DNA from: DATGUN01 sp035301285
Lineage (GTDB): Bacteria > Bacillota > Bacilli > Bacillales > Amphibacillaceae
Direction of reading: 5' to 3'
Length of the DNA: 35,089 nucleotides
NCBI GenBank assembly: GCA_035301285.1
Contig: DATGUN010000089.1
Coordinates: forward strand, 1 to 35,089
Shown: positions 7,458 through 15,044 of the stretch, piece after piece
Numbering within the stretch: position 1 is the stretch's first letter
How the letters are laid out: each line of letters opens with the position of its first letter
Notes under the pieces: generated by a model
Seen by the model: the letters and a program-made list of their open reading frames with translations, nothing else
Told to the model about the DNA's origin: nothing
Database searches by the model: none
Program-made: the position numbers and the translations under genes

Positions 7458-7769
7458 TTAAAACATTTGATAGCCGCTTTTCCTCAGAAATTTGATGACG
7501 ATTCCTGATACAATTGTTCCGAGGAGTCCTGCACCTAAGATGACAACATCCACCGGAGTGATGTTCAATAGGTTGGAAAAACCTGTTCGAAACGCATTGC
7601 CTGGATGAGTGAAATATTCGGAAATCGACACTTTGTCGACTATGAACCACACGATAACCAGATAAACAAAAGACATCAACCAGGTTCGTCTGAGCAACAT
7701 ATTCAAAATGAATGCTATGCCAAAAAATATCACAAAAAATAAAATGATCAAAACAATCAACTGAATCAC
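7458..7769 (-). CDS. yuiB: YuiB-like membrane protein
   Basis: A 103-aa membrane protein matching the YuiB family of Bacillaceae (about 105 aa), function unknown. Hydrophobic segments are at about 1-24, 30-47 and 76-95; the loop ISEYFTHPGNAFRTGF joins the last two. The start is GTG at 7769, 9 nt behind AGGAGG; the upstream ATG at 7796 runs through the ribosome site and is rejected. It precedes yuiC on the same strand, separated by the long hairpin at 7366-7451, so the two may be independently transcribed. The location next to yuiC and yuiD is the conserved yuiBCD neighbourhood. Confidence 0.82.
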   Translation of the reverse strand: MIQLIVLIILFFVIFFGIAFILNMLLRRTWLMSFVYLVIVWFIVDKVSISEYFTHPGNAFRTGFSNLLNITPVDVVILGAGLLGTIVSGIVIKFLRKSGYQMF

Positions 7770-7980
7770 TGTTTTTGTCCTCCTATACAACAGCATGAGT
7801 ATACTTATTCTATTTTATAATAATTCTGTTTGGAATGAAAGACAAGCACTTCCATTTCCTACTTGTTGTATCTATGTAAGATGGTTGATTTCAAAGTCTC
7901 TTTATACACAAGTTTTCCCTGTTATGATAATATAGTGTTGGCATACATTTTTGAGGTTAAACAATGGAGGGGTTTTATCC

Positions 7981-8964
7981 ATGCAAGATAATGTTTTTGA
8001 TATAACGATTATTGGCGCTGGACCAACAGGCCTTTTCACTGCTTTCTACAGTGGCATGAGGCAAGCCAGCGTAAAAATAATTGAAAGTTTACCACATACC
8101 GGGGGACAGTTGACAGCTTTATACCCCGAAAAATATATTTATGATGTCGCTGGATTTCCACGCGTACGCGCCCAAGACCTAATCGACAACCTAGAAGAAC
8201 AAGCTAACCTATTTGATCATACAACAGTACTCGGCCAAGCCATCGAGAAGGTGGAAAAAATAGAGGATGATGTATTTAAAATCACATCCGATAAGGAAAT
8301 ACATTATTCTAAAACAATTATCATAACCGCAGGAAATGGTGCTTTTCAGCCGAGACGTCTGAATGTGAATGAATGTGACCAATTTGAAGGTATTAACCTA
8401 CATTATCATGTACAGGACATGAATCAATATGAAAACCAACATGTAATGCTGCTTGGGGGTGGCGATTCGGCAGTCGACTGGGCTCTCATGCTTGAAGACA
8501 TAGCCAAAAAAGTGACGCTTGTCCACCGACGTGATAAATTCCGGGCCCACGAACATAGTGTCGAACAGCTCATAAATTCCAGCATCGACATTTTAACACC
8601 GTTCATTCCCACTGAAATCCAAGGGGATGACCGAATCGAGAAGGTGTTTTTAGAGGAAGTGAAGGGTGATCGTACTATGGAGTTGGATGTCGATTCCATC
8701 CTTTGCAACTATGGATTTATCTCCACACTGGGACCGATTAAAGATTGGGGTCTGGAAATCGAAAAAAATAGTATCGTCGTCAATTCGCGAATGGAAACAA
8801 ATATTCCAGGTATTTATGCTGCAGGAGATATTACAACTTATCCAGGCAAGGTAAAGTTAATTGCAACAGGCTTTGGTGAAGGGCCGACAGCTGTCAATAA
8901 TGCAAAACAATATATCGATCCCAAAGCACGGATCCAACCGAAGCACTCGACAGCCATGTTCTAA
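7981..8964 (+). CDS. yumC: ferredoxin/flavodoxin-NADP+ reductase, thioredoxin-reductase type (YumC)
   Basis: A 327-aa FAD enzyme of the TrxR-like ferredoxin-NADP+ reductase type that includes B. subtilis YumC. It has the FAD-binding IIGAGPTGLFTA near the N-terminus, the NADPH-binding LLGGGDSAVDWA (about 155-166) and the C-terminal FAD motif AAGDITTYPGKVKLIATGFGEG in its two halves. The CxxC redox pair of thioredoxin reductase is absent, as expected for this group. It reduces ferredoxin or flavodoxin with NADPH, feeding Fe-S and fatty-acid desaturation reactions. The ATG at 7981 follows GGAGGGG with 8 nt spacing; an in-frame TTG at 7951 lacks a site. A terminator follows at 9044-9080. Confidence 0.95.
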   Translation: MQDNVFDITIIGAGPTGLFTAFYSGMRQASVKIIESLPHTGGQLTALYPEKYIYDVAGFPRVRAQDLIDNLEEQANLFDHTTVLGQAIEKVEKIEDDVFKITSDKEIHYSKTIIITAGNGAFQPRRLNVNECDQFEGINLHYHVQDMNQYENQHVMLLGGGDSAVDWALMLEDIAKKVTLVHRRDKFRAHEHSVEQLINSSIDILTPFIPTEIQGDDRIEKVFLEEVKGDRTMELDVDSILCNYGFISTLGPIKDWGLEIEKNSIVVNSRMETNIPGIYAAGDITTYPGKVKLIATGFGEGPTAVNNAKQYIDPKARIQPKHSTAMF

Positions 8965-9043
8965 GAAACAAAAAAAGCTATCCAGATGGGACAAACCTCT
9001 TTTATATTTACATGGGAAGGCTTTCCAGTATATACAGCAAAAC

Positions 9044-9080
9044 AAAAAGCTGAGTCGCTTGATAACGTCTCAGCTTTTTT
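9044..9080. terminator. Bidirectional terminator between yumC and yutM
   Basis: AAAAAGCTGAG (9044-9054) and CTCAGCTTTTT (9069-9079) form an 11-bp perfect stem with a 14-nt loop, with T-runs in both orientations. It serves convergent yumC and yutM. Confidence 0.85.
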
Positions 9081-9083
9081 ATG

Positions 9084-9440
9084 TCAGCATTTTTCTGGTG
9101 AGCCTTCCCGTTCTTTTGCCCGAAAACTTGAACCGCAACCACAATTCACAATTGCATTTGGGTTATCGATGGTAAAGCCCCCACCCATCATATTTTGTTT
9201 AAAATCAATTTTTGTTCCTTCCAAAATCGGTATATCCTGTTTAAAAATCACAACCGGAACACCGTTTATCTCATCTACCATATCCAACTCAGGATTCACA
9301 TCGTCATCAAAGCCCAATGAATAAGATAATCCACTGCAACCTCCGCCTTTAATCCCGAATCGTAGTCGTGCATTTTCAGATTCATCTTTCTTCATTTCCA
9401 GAATTTGCTCACTTGCATCATCTGACAGTGTTATGACCAT
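9084..9440 (-). CDS. yutM: A-type Fe-S carrier of the IscA/HesB family (YutM)
   Basis: A 118-aa A-type iron-sulfur carrier. The three conserved cysteines are visible: C35 in GGGCSGLSYSLGF, then C100 and C102 in NCGCGSSF. The C-terminal extension after SSF (RAKEREGSPEKC) is short and ends in an additional cysteine. Such proteins take an Fe-S cluster from the SUF scaffold and deliver it to apo-enzymes; the complete suf operon lies 12 kb away. The ATG follows GGGAGG by about 8 nt. It is convergent with yumC and shares its terminator. The family assignment is certain; the client proteins are unknown. Confidence 0.94.
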   Translation of the reverse strand: MVITLSDDASEQILEMKKDESENARLRFGIKGGGCSGLSYSLGFDDDVNPELDMVDEINGVPVVIFKQDIPILEGTKIDFKQNMMGGGFTIDNPNAIVNCGCGSSFRAKEREGSPEKC

Positions 9441-9567
9441 CTTTATACCTCCCTTATAGTTTCATGCAATTGATCTCCATACATTCAGTATACAAACAAC
9501 ATAAAATGGTTTCAACCTATGGGGCCTATTCAGTCCATAGCCATCCTTCATCTATGATTGATGTGGT

Positions 9568-9891
9568 TCAACTGGATAAACCGTGTTTATTCAATGACTG
9601 ATAAATTGTTTTCAATCGAGGTATCCCTTCTGCAACCATCTCATCGTTGACAAAAACAATCGGATAAAACATATCTTCCTCGAACATTTTAGTGATAAAT
9701 TTCTTGTCAGACTGATCCGTCACCGGTTCGTCTATATCAATATAAGAATATTTAATTTTATCAGTGCTATATTTCCGGCCAATAGCCGCCTGCAACCATT
9801 CATACGTATCTCGTGACCCGGGTGCCCCAACACAACTGGCACAGATTTGCTCACGTCCATATACTTTAATCTTAATATTTTGTTCGGTCAT
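9568..9891 (-). CDS. yuzD: YuzD-family protein with N-terminal CxxC
   Basis: A 107-aa protein of the YuzD family (DUF1462), which has a thioredoxin-like fold. It carries a CxxC motif at C17/C20 (ICASCVGAPGS) and the segments DTYEWLQAAI and YPIVFVNDEMVAEG, the latter like the cis-proline side of a thioredoxin fold. The function is unknown; the position beside yutM and yutI suggests a role with Fe-S or redox proteins, which is inference. The ATG at 9891 is preceded by GGAGGG with 7 nt spacing; an in-frame ATG 18 nt earlier lacks one. It is divergent from yutI. Confidence 0.87.
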   Translation of the reverse strand: MTEQNIKIKVYGREQICASCVGAPGSRDTYEWLQAAIGRKYSTDKIKYSYIDIDEPVTDQSDKKFITKMFEEDMFYPIVFVNDEMVAEGIPRLKTIYQSLNKHGLSS

Positions 9892-10036
9892 CGATATCCC
9901 TCCATACATATAGTTAATTTCATTTTACAAACGTGCATAATAAAGTTAAAATGAAGTTATTATAAGAAATAATTTTCACACTAAGATTTTGATCAATCCC
10001 TATTATACTATAAAAAAGGAAAGGAGTAGATAAACA

Positions 10037-10261
10037 ATGCAAGAGCAGGTACAAGATGTATTGAATAAATTACGTCCTTACTTACTTCGTGATGGTGGCG
10101 ATGTTGAATTAATCGACGTTGATGATGAAGGCATTGTTCTGCTTCGATTAATGGGAGCTTGCGGCAACTGCCCAAGTTCAACAATCACTCTAAAAGCAGG
10201 AATTGAGCGTGCACTTATGGCTGAAGTTCCCGGTGTTACAGAAATAGAACAAGTATTTTAA
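10037..10261 (+). CDS. yutI: NifU-like Fe-S cluster carrier (YutI/NfuA C-terminal type)
   Basis: A 74-aa single-domain NifU C-terminal protein. The motif GACGNCPSST with C42 and C45 binds a [4Fe-4S] cluster between two monomers, and LRPYLLRDGGDVELIDV is the family start. It transfers clusters to target enzymes downstream of SUF assembly. Length is normal for Bacillaceae YutI (about 78 aa), which lacks the A-type domain of E. coli NfuA. The start ATG follows AAAGGAG by about 9 nt. It forms a divergent pair with yuzD, and a strong terminator follows. Confidence 0.94.
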   Translation: MQEQVQDVLNKLRPYLLRDGGDVELIDVDDEGIVLLRLMGACGNCPSSTITLKAGIERALMAEVPGVTEIEQVF

Positions 10262-10291
10262 GCAGCCCCTTATAAAAATCCCACATCCCTG

Positions 10292-10331
10292 ACAGGCAGT
10301 AGAGCTATATAACGTTCTACTGCCTGTTTTG
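10292..10331. terminator. Terminator after yutI, shared with the convergent dehydrogenase
   Basis: ACAGGCAGTAGA (10292-10303) and TCTACTGCCTGT (10316-10327) form a perfect 12-bp stem with a 12-nt loop, followed by TTTTGCTCTT. The opposite gene ends at 10335. Confidence 0.85.
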
Positions 10332-10334
10332 CTC

Positions 10335-11309
10335 TTAACTTACTGGTGTTTTAGCGGGGAGCCCAGATAAAACATTGTGTAGGTTTTCCAGACATAACGA
10401 AAGCATATCATTTCGTGTATCAATACTGGCCGACCCGATATGGGGCAGGCAGAGCACATTATCCATCATCATAAGCGGGTGGTCTCCCTTAATAGGCTCA
10501 CGTTCAAAAACATCCAATCCGGCACCCTTGATTTCCCCTTGTTTTAATGCTTTGATAAGGTCCTCTTCATTAACGGTAGCCCCACGTGAAATATTAATGA
10601 AAATGGCATGTGTCTTCATCTTTTGGAAAGCATTCCAATCGAACATATGACATGTTTCCTTTGTCAATGGAACAACACTGATTATAAAATCGGAATGCTG
10701 AAGCAATGTCTCGAAAGATACATAGGTTGCCCCCAGCTCCGCTTCGTTTTCCTTTTGCCGTGAGCGGCCATGATACAAGATGTCCATTCCGAAACCTTTG
10801 GCCCGTTTTGCAACAGAACGTCCTATACGCCCCATTCCAACAATTCCTATCGTTTTATGATGAACATCAGCCCCTGCCATCAAGAAAGGTGACCAATGTT
10901 CCCATTTATTTTGTTGGATGAATTTATTGGCTTCCACTACACGTCTCGCTGTGGCAAGCAATAATGTAAACGCTAAATCGGCAGTTGTCTCGGTTAAAAC
11001 ATCGGGGGTATTCGTAATGGTAACGCCCTTTTTCCTTGCCGATTCTATATCGATATTATTAAAGCCAACAGCCATATTGGCGACGACTTTCAAATGGTTT
11101 CCCGTTTCGAATACTTTACGATCTATTGTATCGGTCAACAAACATAACAATCCATCCGCGTCTTTACATGCCTCCAGTAAAACCTCATATGGTACAGGTT
11201 TTTCCGATTCTTCCCACATTTTGAACGTCAATGTGTCTTTGTACGGTTCCAAAAGATGTTCCGGGATTTGCCTTGTAATGTAAATCAGGGGCTTTTTGTC
11301 ATTTTTCAT
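10335..11309 (-). CDS. D-isomer-specific 2-hydroxyacid dehydrogenase (glyoxylate/gluconate reductase-like)
   Basis: A 324-aa NAD(P)-dependent D-2-hydroxyacid dehydrogenase. The Rossmann motif GIVGMGRIGRSVAKRA lies at about 148-163; the catalytic residues are the Arg in INISRGATVNEEDL, the Glu in DVFEREPI and the His in LPHIGSAS. Among characterised relatives it is closest in pattern to glyoxylate/2-ketogluconate reductases such as YvcT and GyaR, but the substrate cannot be fixed by sight. The arginine-bearing loop after the Rossmann strand (HGRSRQKENE) suggests NADPH preference. The ATG follows a GGAGG site. It stands alone, convergent with yutI, and is not part of the B. subtilis yut order, so it may be a local insertion. 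Confidence 0.9.
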   Translation of the reverse strand: MKNDKKPLIYITRQIPEHLLEPYKDTLTFKMWEESEKPVPYEVLLEACKDADGLLCLLTDTIDRKVFETGNHLKVVANMAVGFNNIDIESARKKGVTITNTPDVLTETTADLAFTLLLATARRVVEANKFIQQNKWEHWSPFLMAGADVHHKTIGIVGMGRIGRSVAKRAKGFGMDILYHGRSRQKENEAELGATYVSFETLLQHSDFIISVVPLTKETCHMFDWNAFQKMKTHAIFINISRGATVNEEDLIKALKQGEIKGAGLDVFEREPIKGDHPLMMMDNVLCLPHIGSASIDTRNDMLSLCLENLHNVLSGLPAKTPVS

Positions 11310-11393
11310 ATGGTCTGCCTCCTTCTTACCCCCATTATATCACATAACCAATCACTGAAAGTCCCATCGCATAACAATCATTTAGCTTGAAAG

Positions 11394-11409
11394 GTATCAT
11401 ATTTGATAC
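11394..11409. promoter_or_regulatory. 16-bp palindrome upstream of yutG (possible operator)
   Basis: GTATCA-TATT-TGATAC has perfect 6-bp arms. It lies in the divergent gap between the hydroxyacid dehydrogenase and yutG, 53 nt before the yutG start and 85 nt before the other. The spacing fits an operator, but no regulator is known and a chance palindrome of this size is possible. Confidence 0.3.
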
Positions 11410-11461
11410 ATTAATGGTAAACTATGTTTATTATAATTCTAATGAAAGACAGGTGATGTAC

Positions 11462-11974
11462 ATGGATAAGAACGCAAGCCAAAGTGAATTGGAAAAAAAG
11501 GCAAGAGAGTTATTAAAAGAACGTGGGGTCACTCTGATGGATATCGCTGAGTTGGTTTACTACCTCCAGTCGAAATACCATGATAATTTAAGCTTGGATA
11601 TATGCCTTCATAACGTTGACAGGGTCTTGACAAAAAGGGAAGTGCAAAATGCTGTCTTGACTGGTATACAACTTGATAAGTTGGCTGAAAACAATATGCT
11701 GGAACAACCTTTGCAACAAACAATCGAAAACGATGAAAGTTTATATGGTATTGATGAAATCGTTGCATTCAGTATCGTGAATGTCTATGGTTCCATCGGT
11801 TTCACAAACTATGGTTACATCGATAAACAAAAACCCGGCATTCTCGAATATTTAAATGATAAATCAACAGGAGAATGTCATACATTTCTTGATGATATTG
11901 TTGGGGCCATTGCAGCCGCGGCATCAAGCAGATTGGCACACGGTGCAGCAGATGAGGGAATATCTGATCACTGA
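11462..11974 (+). CDS. yutG: YutG, phosphatidylglycerophosphatase A-related protein
   Basis: A 170-aa protein of the YutG family, related to the PgpA fold. Typical segments are KKARELLKERGVTLMDIAELVYYLQ (about 11-35), the conserved DEIVAFSIVNVYGSIGFTNYGYIDK region and the C-terminal HTFLDDIVGAIAAAASSRLAHG, which carries the acidic/aromatic residues of the family. Unlike classical membrane PgpA it is largely soluble; the suggested phosphatidylglycerophosphatase role is family-based inference. The ATG at 11462 is chosen because AGGTG (11451-11455) is 6 nt upstream; an ATG at 11456 abuts it. In B. subtilis yutF follows yutG, but here yutE is next after a shared terminator. Confidence 0.85.
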   Translation: MDKNASQSELEKKARELLKERGVTLMDIAELVYYLQSKYHDNLSLDICLHNVDRVLTKREVQNAVLTGIQLDKLAENNMLEQPLQQTIENDESLYGIDEIVAFSIVNVYGSIGFTNYGYIDKQKPGILEYLNDKSTGECHTFLDDIVGAIAAAASSRLAHGAADEGISDH

Positions 11975-11987
11975 GTTCAAGTGATGT

Positions 11988-12029
11988 AAAACTGTTCGTT
12001 TAGATGTTATGCACAACGAACAGTTTTTT
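11988..12029. terminator. Bidirectional terminator between yutG and yutE
   Basis: AAAACTGTTCGT (11988-11999) pairs perfectly with ACGAACAGTTTT (12016-12027), leaving a 16-nt loop, with T-runs on both strands. It lies between convergent yutG and yutE. Confidence 0.85.
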
Positions 12030-12036
12030 GTAACGA

Positions 12037-12480
12037 TCATGAATCATTGGAAAATGCATTCACTACACCTAATTCATTGTCTAAATATGTTTTAATATGA
12101 GAACTGAATTTATCCAAGACCGATTTGTGTTTCATCATTGTGTCAAAAATAAATTCATGATCGACTGACATGTAATGCCTTACAATCATTTCTCGTATTT
12201 CTATCATTTGTTTATAACTCGTTTGCTCTGTTTCCGGAATCACTTTTTCATCAACGAGAATGTCAATGATATCGTTAAAACCTCCCGGATCTCGCATGAT
12301 AAATCCATCGATCATCATATTTCCGACATCAAGAACCGACTCCGTCAAGACATGTGCCATTCGCTCCAAAGCACGCTCCCCTTGGAAAGTATCATAACGA
12401 TGACCTTCATTCAGTTCATTCAATATCTTTTCCATATAATCCAAGATTTCAATAATTTTTTTACGGTCAACAAAATACAT
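12037..12480 (-). CDS. yutE: YutE, HepT-like (DUF86) protein with degenerate catalytic motif
   Basis: A 147-aa all-helical protein of the DUF86/HepT-like family, represented by B. subtilis YutE. HepT toxins carry an R-x4-6-H-x-Y RNase motif; here the equivalent stretch is IREMIVRHYM with R96, H102 and Y103, so the histidine is adjacent to the tyrosine rather than two before it. No MNT-type nucleotidyltransferase antitoxin gene is adjacent. It is therefore best described as a conserved chromosomal relative and not an active toxin. The conserved MIDGFIMRDPGGFNDIIDIL segment is the family core. ATG at 12480 is preceded by AAGGGGAA; the frame extends upstream to 12576 without a suitable site. Confidence 0.82.
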   Translation of the reverse strand: MYFVDRKKIIEILDYMEKILNELNEGHRYDTFQGERALERMAHVLTESVLDVGNMMIDGFIMRDPGGFNDIIDILVDEKVIPETEQTSYKQMIEIREMIVRHYMSVDHEFIFDTMMKHKSVLDKFSSHIKTYLDNELGVVNAFSNDS

Positions 12481-12622
12481 GATGATTCCCCTTTTCACTG
12501 AAATATCGTCCATACCTTGACAATGAATATATAGCTTTCTCCGTCCCATCATTGAATTTCCATGTATTGGGTTCATAGTTACACCTGAAATGCAAATGCT
12601 ATATATGGAAAGGAGAATGTAT

Positions 12623-12910
12623 ATGAAACATCAATCAAATAAAGACAAAAAACGTTACTCCAATTTATCGAATGTAGATGAAATAAAAAACAATTTGGTG
12701 CCTGAAGAATTTCCGGAAGGGTCCTTTGGATCACCCATCAATCAAGATAAGATGGTGGATTCAAGTAAATCCACCCCGTGGAAAGATGGCCAGCGACGCC
12801 GAAGTGCTTATAATTATGCATATAAAGACATACATGAAGATCTACCACGCCGAACACCTGGTGCGCATCCGACTCATGACAAGCCAAACGACCTGACAGA
12901 AGATGACTAA
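12623..12910 (+). CDS. small hydrophilic protein of unknown function
   Basis: A 95-aa soluble, strongly charged protein that I do not recognise with confidence. It has a lysine/asparagine-rich start, then FPEGSFGSPI, PWKDGQRRRSAYNYAYKDIH and the proline/histidine-rich LPRRTPGAHPTHD, and an acidic end (DLTEDD). It has no membrane segment, signal peptide or cysteine. The low complexity and lack of hydrophobic core suggest an intrinsically disordered protein, perhaps a spore or stress protein; this is inference. The ATG at 12623 sits 8 nt after AAAGGAG. It lies between yutE (divergent) and yutD, whose stop codon overlaps its own by 4 nt on the other strand. Confidence 0.75.
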   Translation: MKHQSNKDKKRYSNLSNVDEIKNNLVPEEFPEGSFGSPINQDKMVDSSKSTPWKDGQRRRSAYNYAYKDIHEDLPRRTPGAHPTHDKPNDLTEDD

Positions 12911-13179
12911 TCAACCTTTTGAATGATGAAATAGGCGCAACCAAAATTACAATGTTCATATAAATAATCTTCAAAAGTACTGATCTTGTTATCAAACGTT
13001 GCCTTTGCATGATGATCATTATAAAAACCTTTCAGGCGTAGTTGTTCATATCCCCAATCACCAACAATATAATCATATTTGGACAAAATATCAGAATACC
13101 TTTCTTCAAAGCGTTCTTGTTGGAAGGCATTCTTTTTATTTTCCAATATATGATATGTTTTCCCCTGAATTTCAACCAT
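12907..13179 (-). CDS. yutD: YutD-family protein (DUF1027)
   Basis: A 90-aa protein of the YutD family, function unknown. The family core is visible: YHILENKKNAFQQERFEERYSDIL-type N-terminal half, then YDYIVGDWGYEQLRLKGFY (about 36-54) and the cysteine-containing end EHCNFGCAYFIIQK. The usual length is about 90-100 aa. ATG at 13179 is used, about 8 nt after AAGGAG; a GTG nine bases earlier overlaps the site. It keeps the yutE-yutD-yutC neighbourhood of B. subtilis. Its last codon overlaps the preceding small gene's stop on the opposite strand, with no terminator visible between them. Confidence 0.86.
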   Translation of the reverse strand: MVEIQGKTYHILENKKNAFQQERFEERYSDILSKYDYIVGDWGYEQLRLKGFYNDHHAKATFDNKISTFEDYLYEHCNFGCAYFIIQKVD

Positions 13180-13345
13180 TGCATTCACTCCTTAAGCTTA
13201 CCTATAGTTTATCATATGTCCCCACGCTTCAACCACCCACAGCAATATGAATCATCAGCGTTGATAGATGAACATAAAATAAATTTGTATGAAAAAGTGA
13301 GAACGTATCAAACTAAAGACAATACACTTTTTAGGAGGACAATAA

Positions 13346-13894
13346 ATGCGTGTACCAAAACATGTCATATTTATGATGATCATGACTTTGACGATTGTAG
13401 GATGTTCAAATACCAACGAAGCAAATGAACAATCAAATGGTAAAGACAATCCCCTTGATCCAACCACTAACCAGACAAATGATCCCGAGTTGCACGACAA
13501 ATTAGGCTATGTCAAGTACTCAAAAAAGGAATTGGACAATTCAACGGCTGAGGATAAAGAATTGACTGTTGATCGTAATGAAATGGCAGATAAAATCTCA
13601 CGGATCATTTTACACAATAAAGAATTTACTCAAGTGGCAACACTCGTAACGGATCAAGAAGTTCTTATTGCATATGCAAAACGCGATGAAGCCGATGAAG
13701 AAAAAGCTGAAATGATCGCCAAACAATCCGCTACCGCTGTCATCCCTAGTTATTTTGAAGTATATGCTTCTGATAACAAGGCACTTATACAGGAAATTGA
13801 GAGTTTGCACAATTCAAGTGTTTCAAATAATGACTATTCTAATACGTTAGAACGTATTATCGATAAAATGGAAAACCCGGAGAATGACTCGTAA
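13346..13894 (+). CDS. yutC: YhcN/YlaJ-family sporulation lipoprotein (YutC-like)
   Basis: A 182-aa predicted lipoprotein. The signal peptide is short with a hydrophobic core and lipobox TIVGC, with C20 the lipidated residue. A disordered asparagine-rich linker (about 21-60) leads to a C-terminal domain of the YhcN/YlaJ type (about 70-175): ADKISRIILHNKEFTQVATLVTD, then a conserved VLIAYAK strand and a VIPSYFEVYASDNKALIQEIESL segment. Members are forespore-membrane or spore-coat associated lipoproteins. The position before lytH matches yutC of B. subtilis. The ATG follows AGGAGG by 8 nt. The lipA gene that separates yutC from lytH in B. subtilis is missing here. Confidence 0.82.
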   Translation: MRVPKHVIFMMIMTLTIVGCSNTNEANEQSNGKDNPLDPTTNQTNDPELHDKLGYVKYSKKELDNSTAEDKELTVDRNEMADKISRIILHNKEFTQVATLVTDQEVLIAYAKRDEADEEKAEMIAKQSATAVIPSYFEVYASDNKALIQEIESLHNSSVSNNDYSNTLERIIDKMENPENDS

Positions 13895-13937
13895 CGCCAC
13901 TTTAAATAAAACACATAAACGGTTAAATGGAGGTGTC

Positions 13938-14903
13938 ATGTTGAGACGTTTTAAATATGGTAGTATAATGCTGTTTGTTTTTATGTCATTGTTTCTTTTT
14001 AGTTCAATGACCTATGCAGTTGAAAAAGAGGATAGATTTGAAGAACGCATGGCACTATACAAAAAAACTGAAGCCGTATCCCTTATACCATGGTATTACT
14101 TGGCTGCCATCGATCAATTTGAGCGCAATAAGGAATCCGATGTACCTGAGGATCAGCTTATTTCCATTGAGATACCGGATGTCCAATGGTTTGGGGCGGG
14201 AAATAGCATCCAGTCCCAAAATATAGATATCATTCATTTATTTGACGGATATGGTGAGGATGGGAATGGTGATGGAAAAGCAGACCCCGCCGATCCAGAA
14301 GATACACTCTATACAATGGCAAATATTCTTTTAGAATCCGGCTATAATAATGATGATATAAAGCGTGGGCTCTGGCGCTATTATAGACGTGACTTAACAG
14401 TCCAGACAATCAAAAATACAGCAAAGGTCTTCAAGAACTTCGGCAATATCAACTTAACGGATCGTGACTTTCCTGTTGATACAGATTACAACTACACCTA
14501 TCATAACACATGGGGTGACAGCCGTGGTTTTGGAGGTTTGCGCATTCATGAAGGAACCGACATATTTGCTGATTACGGAACACCTGTCCATGCGACGACA
14601 TATGGTGTTGTCGAATTGATGGGGTGGAACCGGTATGGTGGTTGGCGTATCGGTATTCGAGATATACACAATATTTATCATTACTTCGCTCATTTAAGCC
14701 AATATGAAGAAGGCGTGAAAGTTGGGGACGTCGTAAAACCTGGAGATATACTTGGAAAAGTGGGTTCAACCGGTTACGGGCCACCCGGAACGTCAGGGAA
14801 ATTCCCGCCACATCTTCATTATGGGATGTACAAGGACAACGGACAAAATGAATGGTCATTCGATCCTTATCCTTATCTGCGTAAATGGGAAAGTATGCAG
14901 TGA
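13938..14903 (+). CDS. lytH: L-Ala-D-Glu endopeptidase LytH (M23 peptidase)
   Basis: A 321-aa exported peptidase. The signal anchor is at about 8-28; the middle contains the Ca-loop-like stretch DGNGDGKADPADPED (about 108-122), typical of LytH; the C-terminal M23 domain (about 195-320) shows zinc ligands H204 and D208 in HEGTD and H294 in HLHYG, plus H252 in HYFAHLS. Length equals B. subtilis LytH (about 326 aa). LytH trims spore cortex peptide side chains to single L-alanine in the mother-cell programme. The ATG at 13938 follows GGAGGTG; the frame is open upstream into yutC. A strong terminator follows, and the yutC-lytH pair may be co-transcribed. Confidence 0.93.
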   Translation: MLRRFKYGSIMLFVFMSLFLFSSMTYAVEKEDRFEERMALYKKTEAVSLIPWYYLAAIDQFERNKESDVPEDQLISIEIPDVQWFGAGNSIQSQNIDIIHLFDGYGEDGNGDGKADPADPEDTLYTMANILLESGYNNDDIKRGLWRYYRRDLTVQTIKNTAKVFKNFGNINLTDRDFPVDTDYNYTYHNTWGDSRGFGGLRIHEGTDIFADYGTPVHATTYGVVELMGWNRYGGWRIGIRDIHNIYHYFAHLSQYEEGVKVGDVVKPGDILGKVGSTGYGPPGTSGKFPPHLHYGMYKDNGQNEWSFDPYPYLRKWESMQ

Positions 14904-14943
14904 AAAAAGGAGTCAATGTACACTTTCAGGAACATAAAACCAA

Positions 14944-14984
14944 AAGCATACCAATGCGTCCATTCATTGGTATGCTTAAAATAT
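14944..14984. terminator. Terminator after lytH, probably shared with metS
   Basis: AAGCATACCAATG (14944-14956) and CATTGGTATGCTT (14965-14977) are perfect 13-bp arms with an 8-nt loop. T-rich sequence follows on both strands; metS ends about 70 nt away on the minus strand. Confidence 0.82.
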
Positions 14985-15044
14985 TCTTTACGATTTTTCC
15001 TCAAGTGATCGACTTAATGTGGACTGAAGTTCCTTTTCATATTG

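Noticed and set aside
9500..9567. CTATGG/CCATAG inverted repeat after yuzD
   Set aside because: Six base pairs without a T-run; too weak to call a terminator.
12037..12480. Toxin-antitoxin module at yutE
   Set aside because: There is no MNT partner, the catalytic motif is altered, and the gene is a conserved housekeeping neighbour in Bacillaceae.
14449..14916. Minus-strand open frame (155 codons) across the 3' half of lytH
   Set aside because: The M23 peptidase motifs in the other frame are unambiguous; no ribosome site is seen here.
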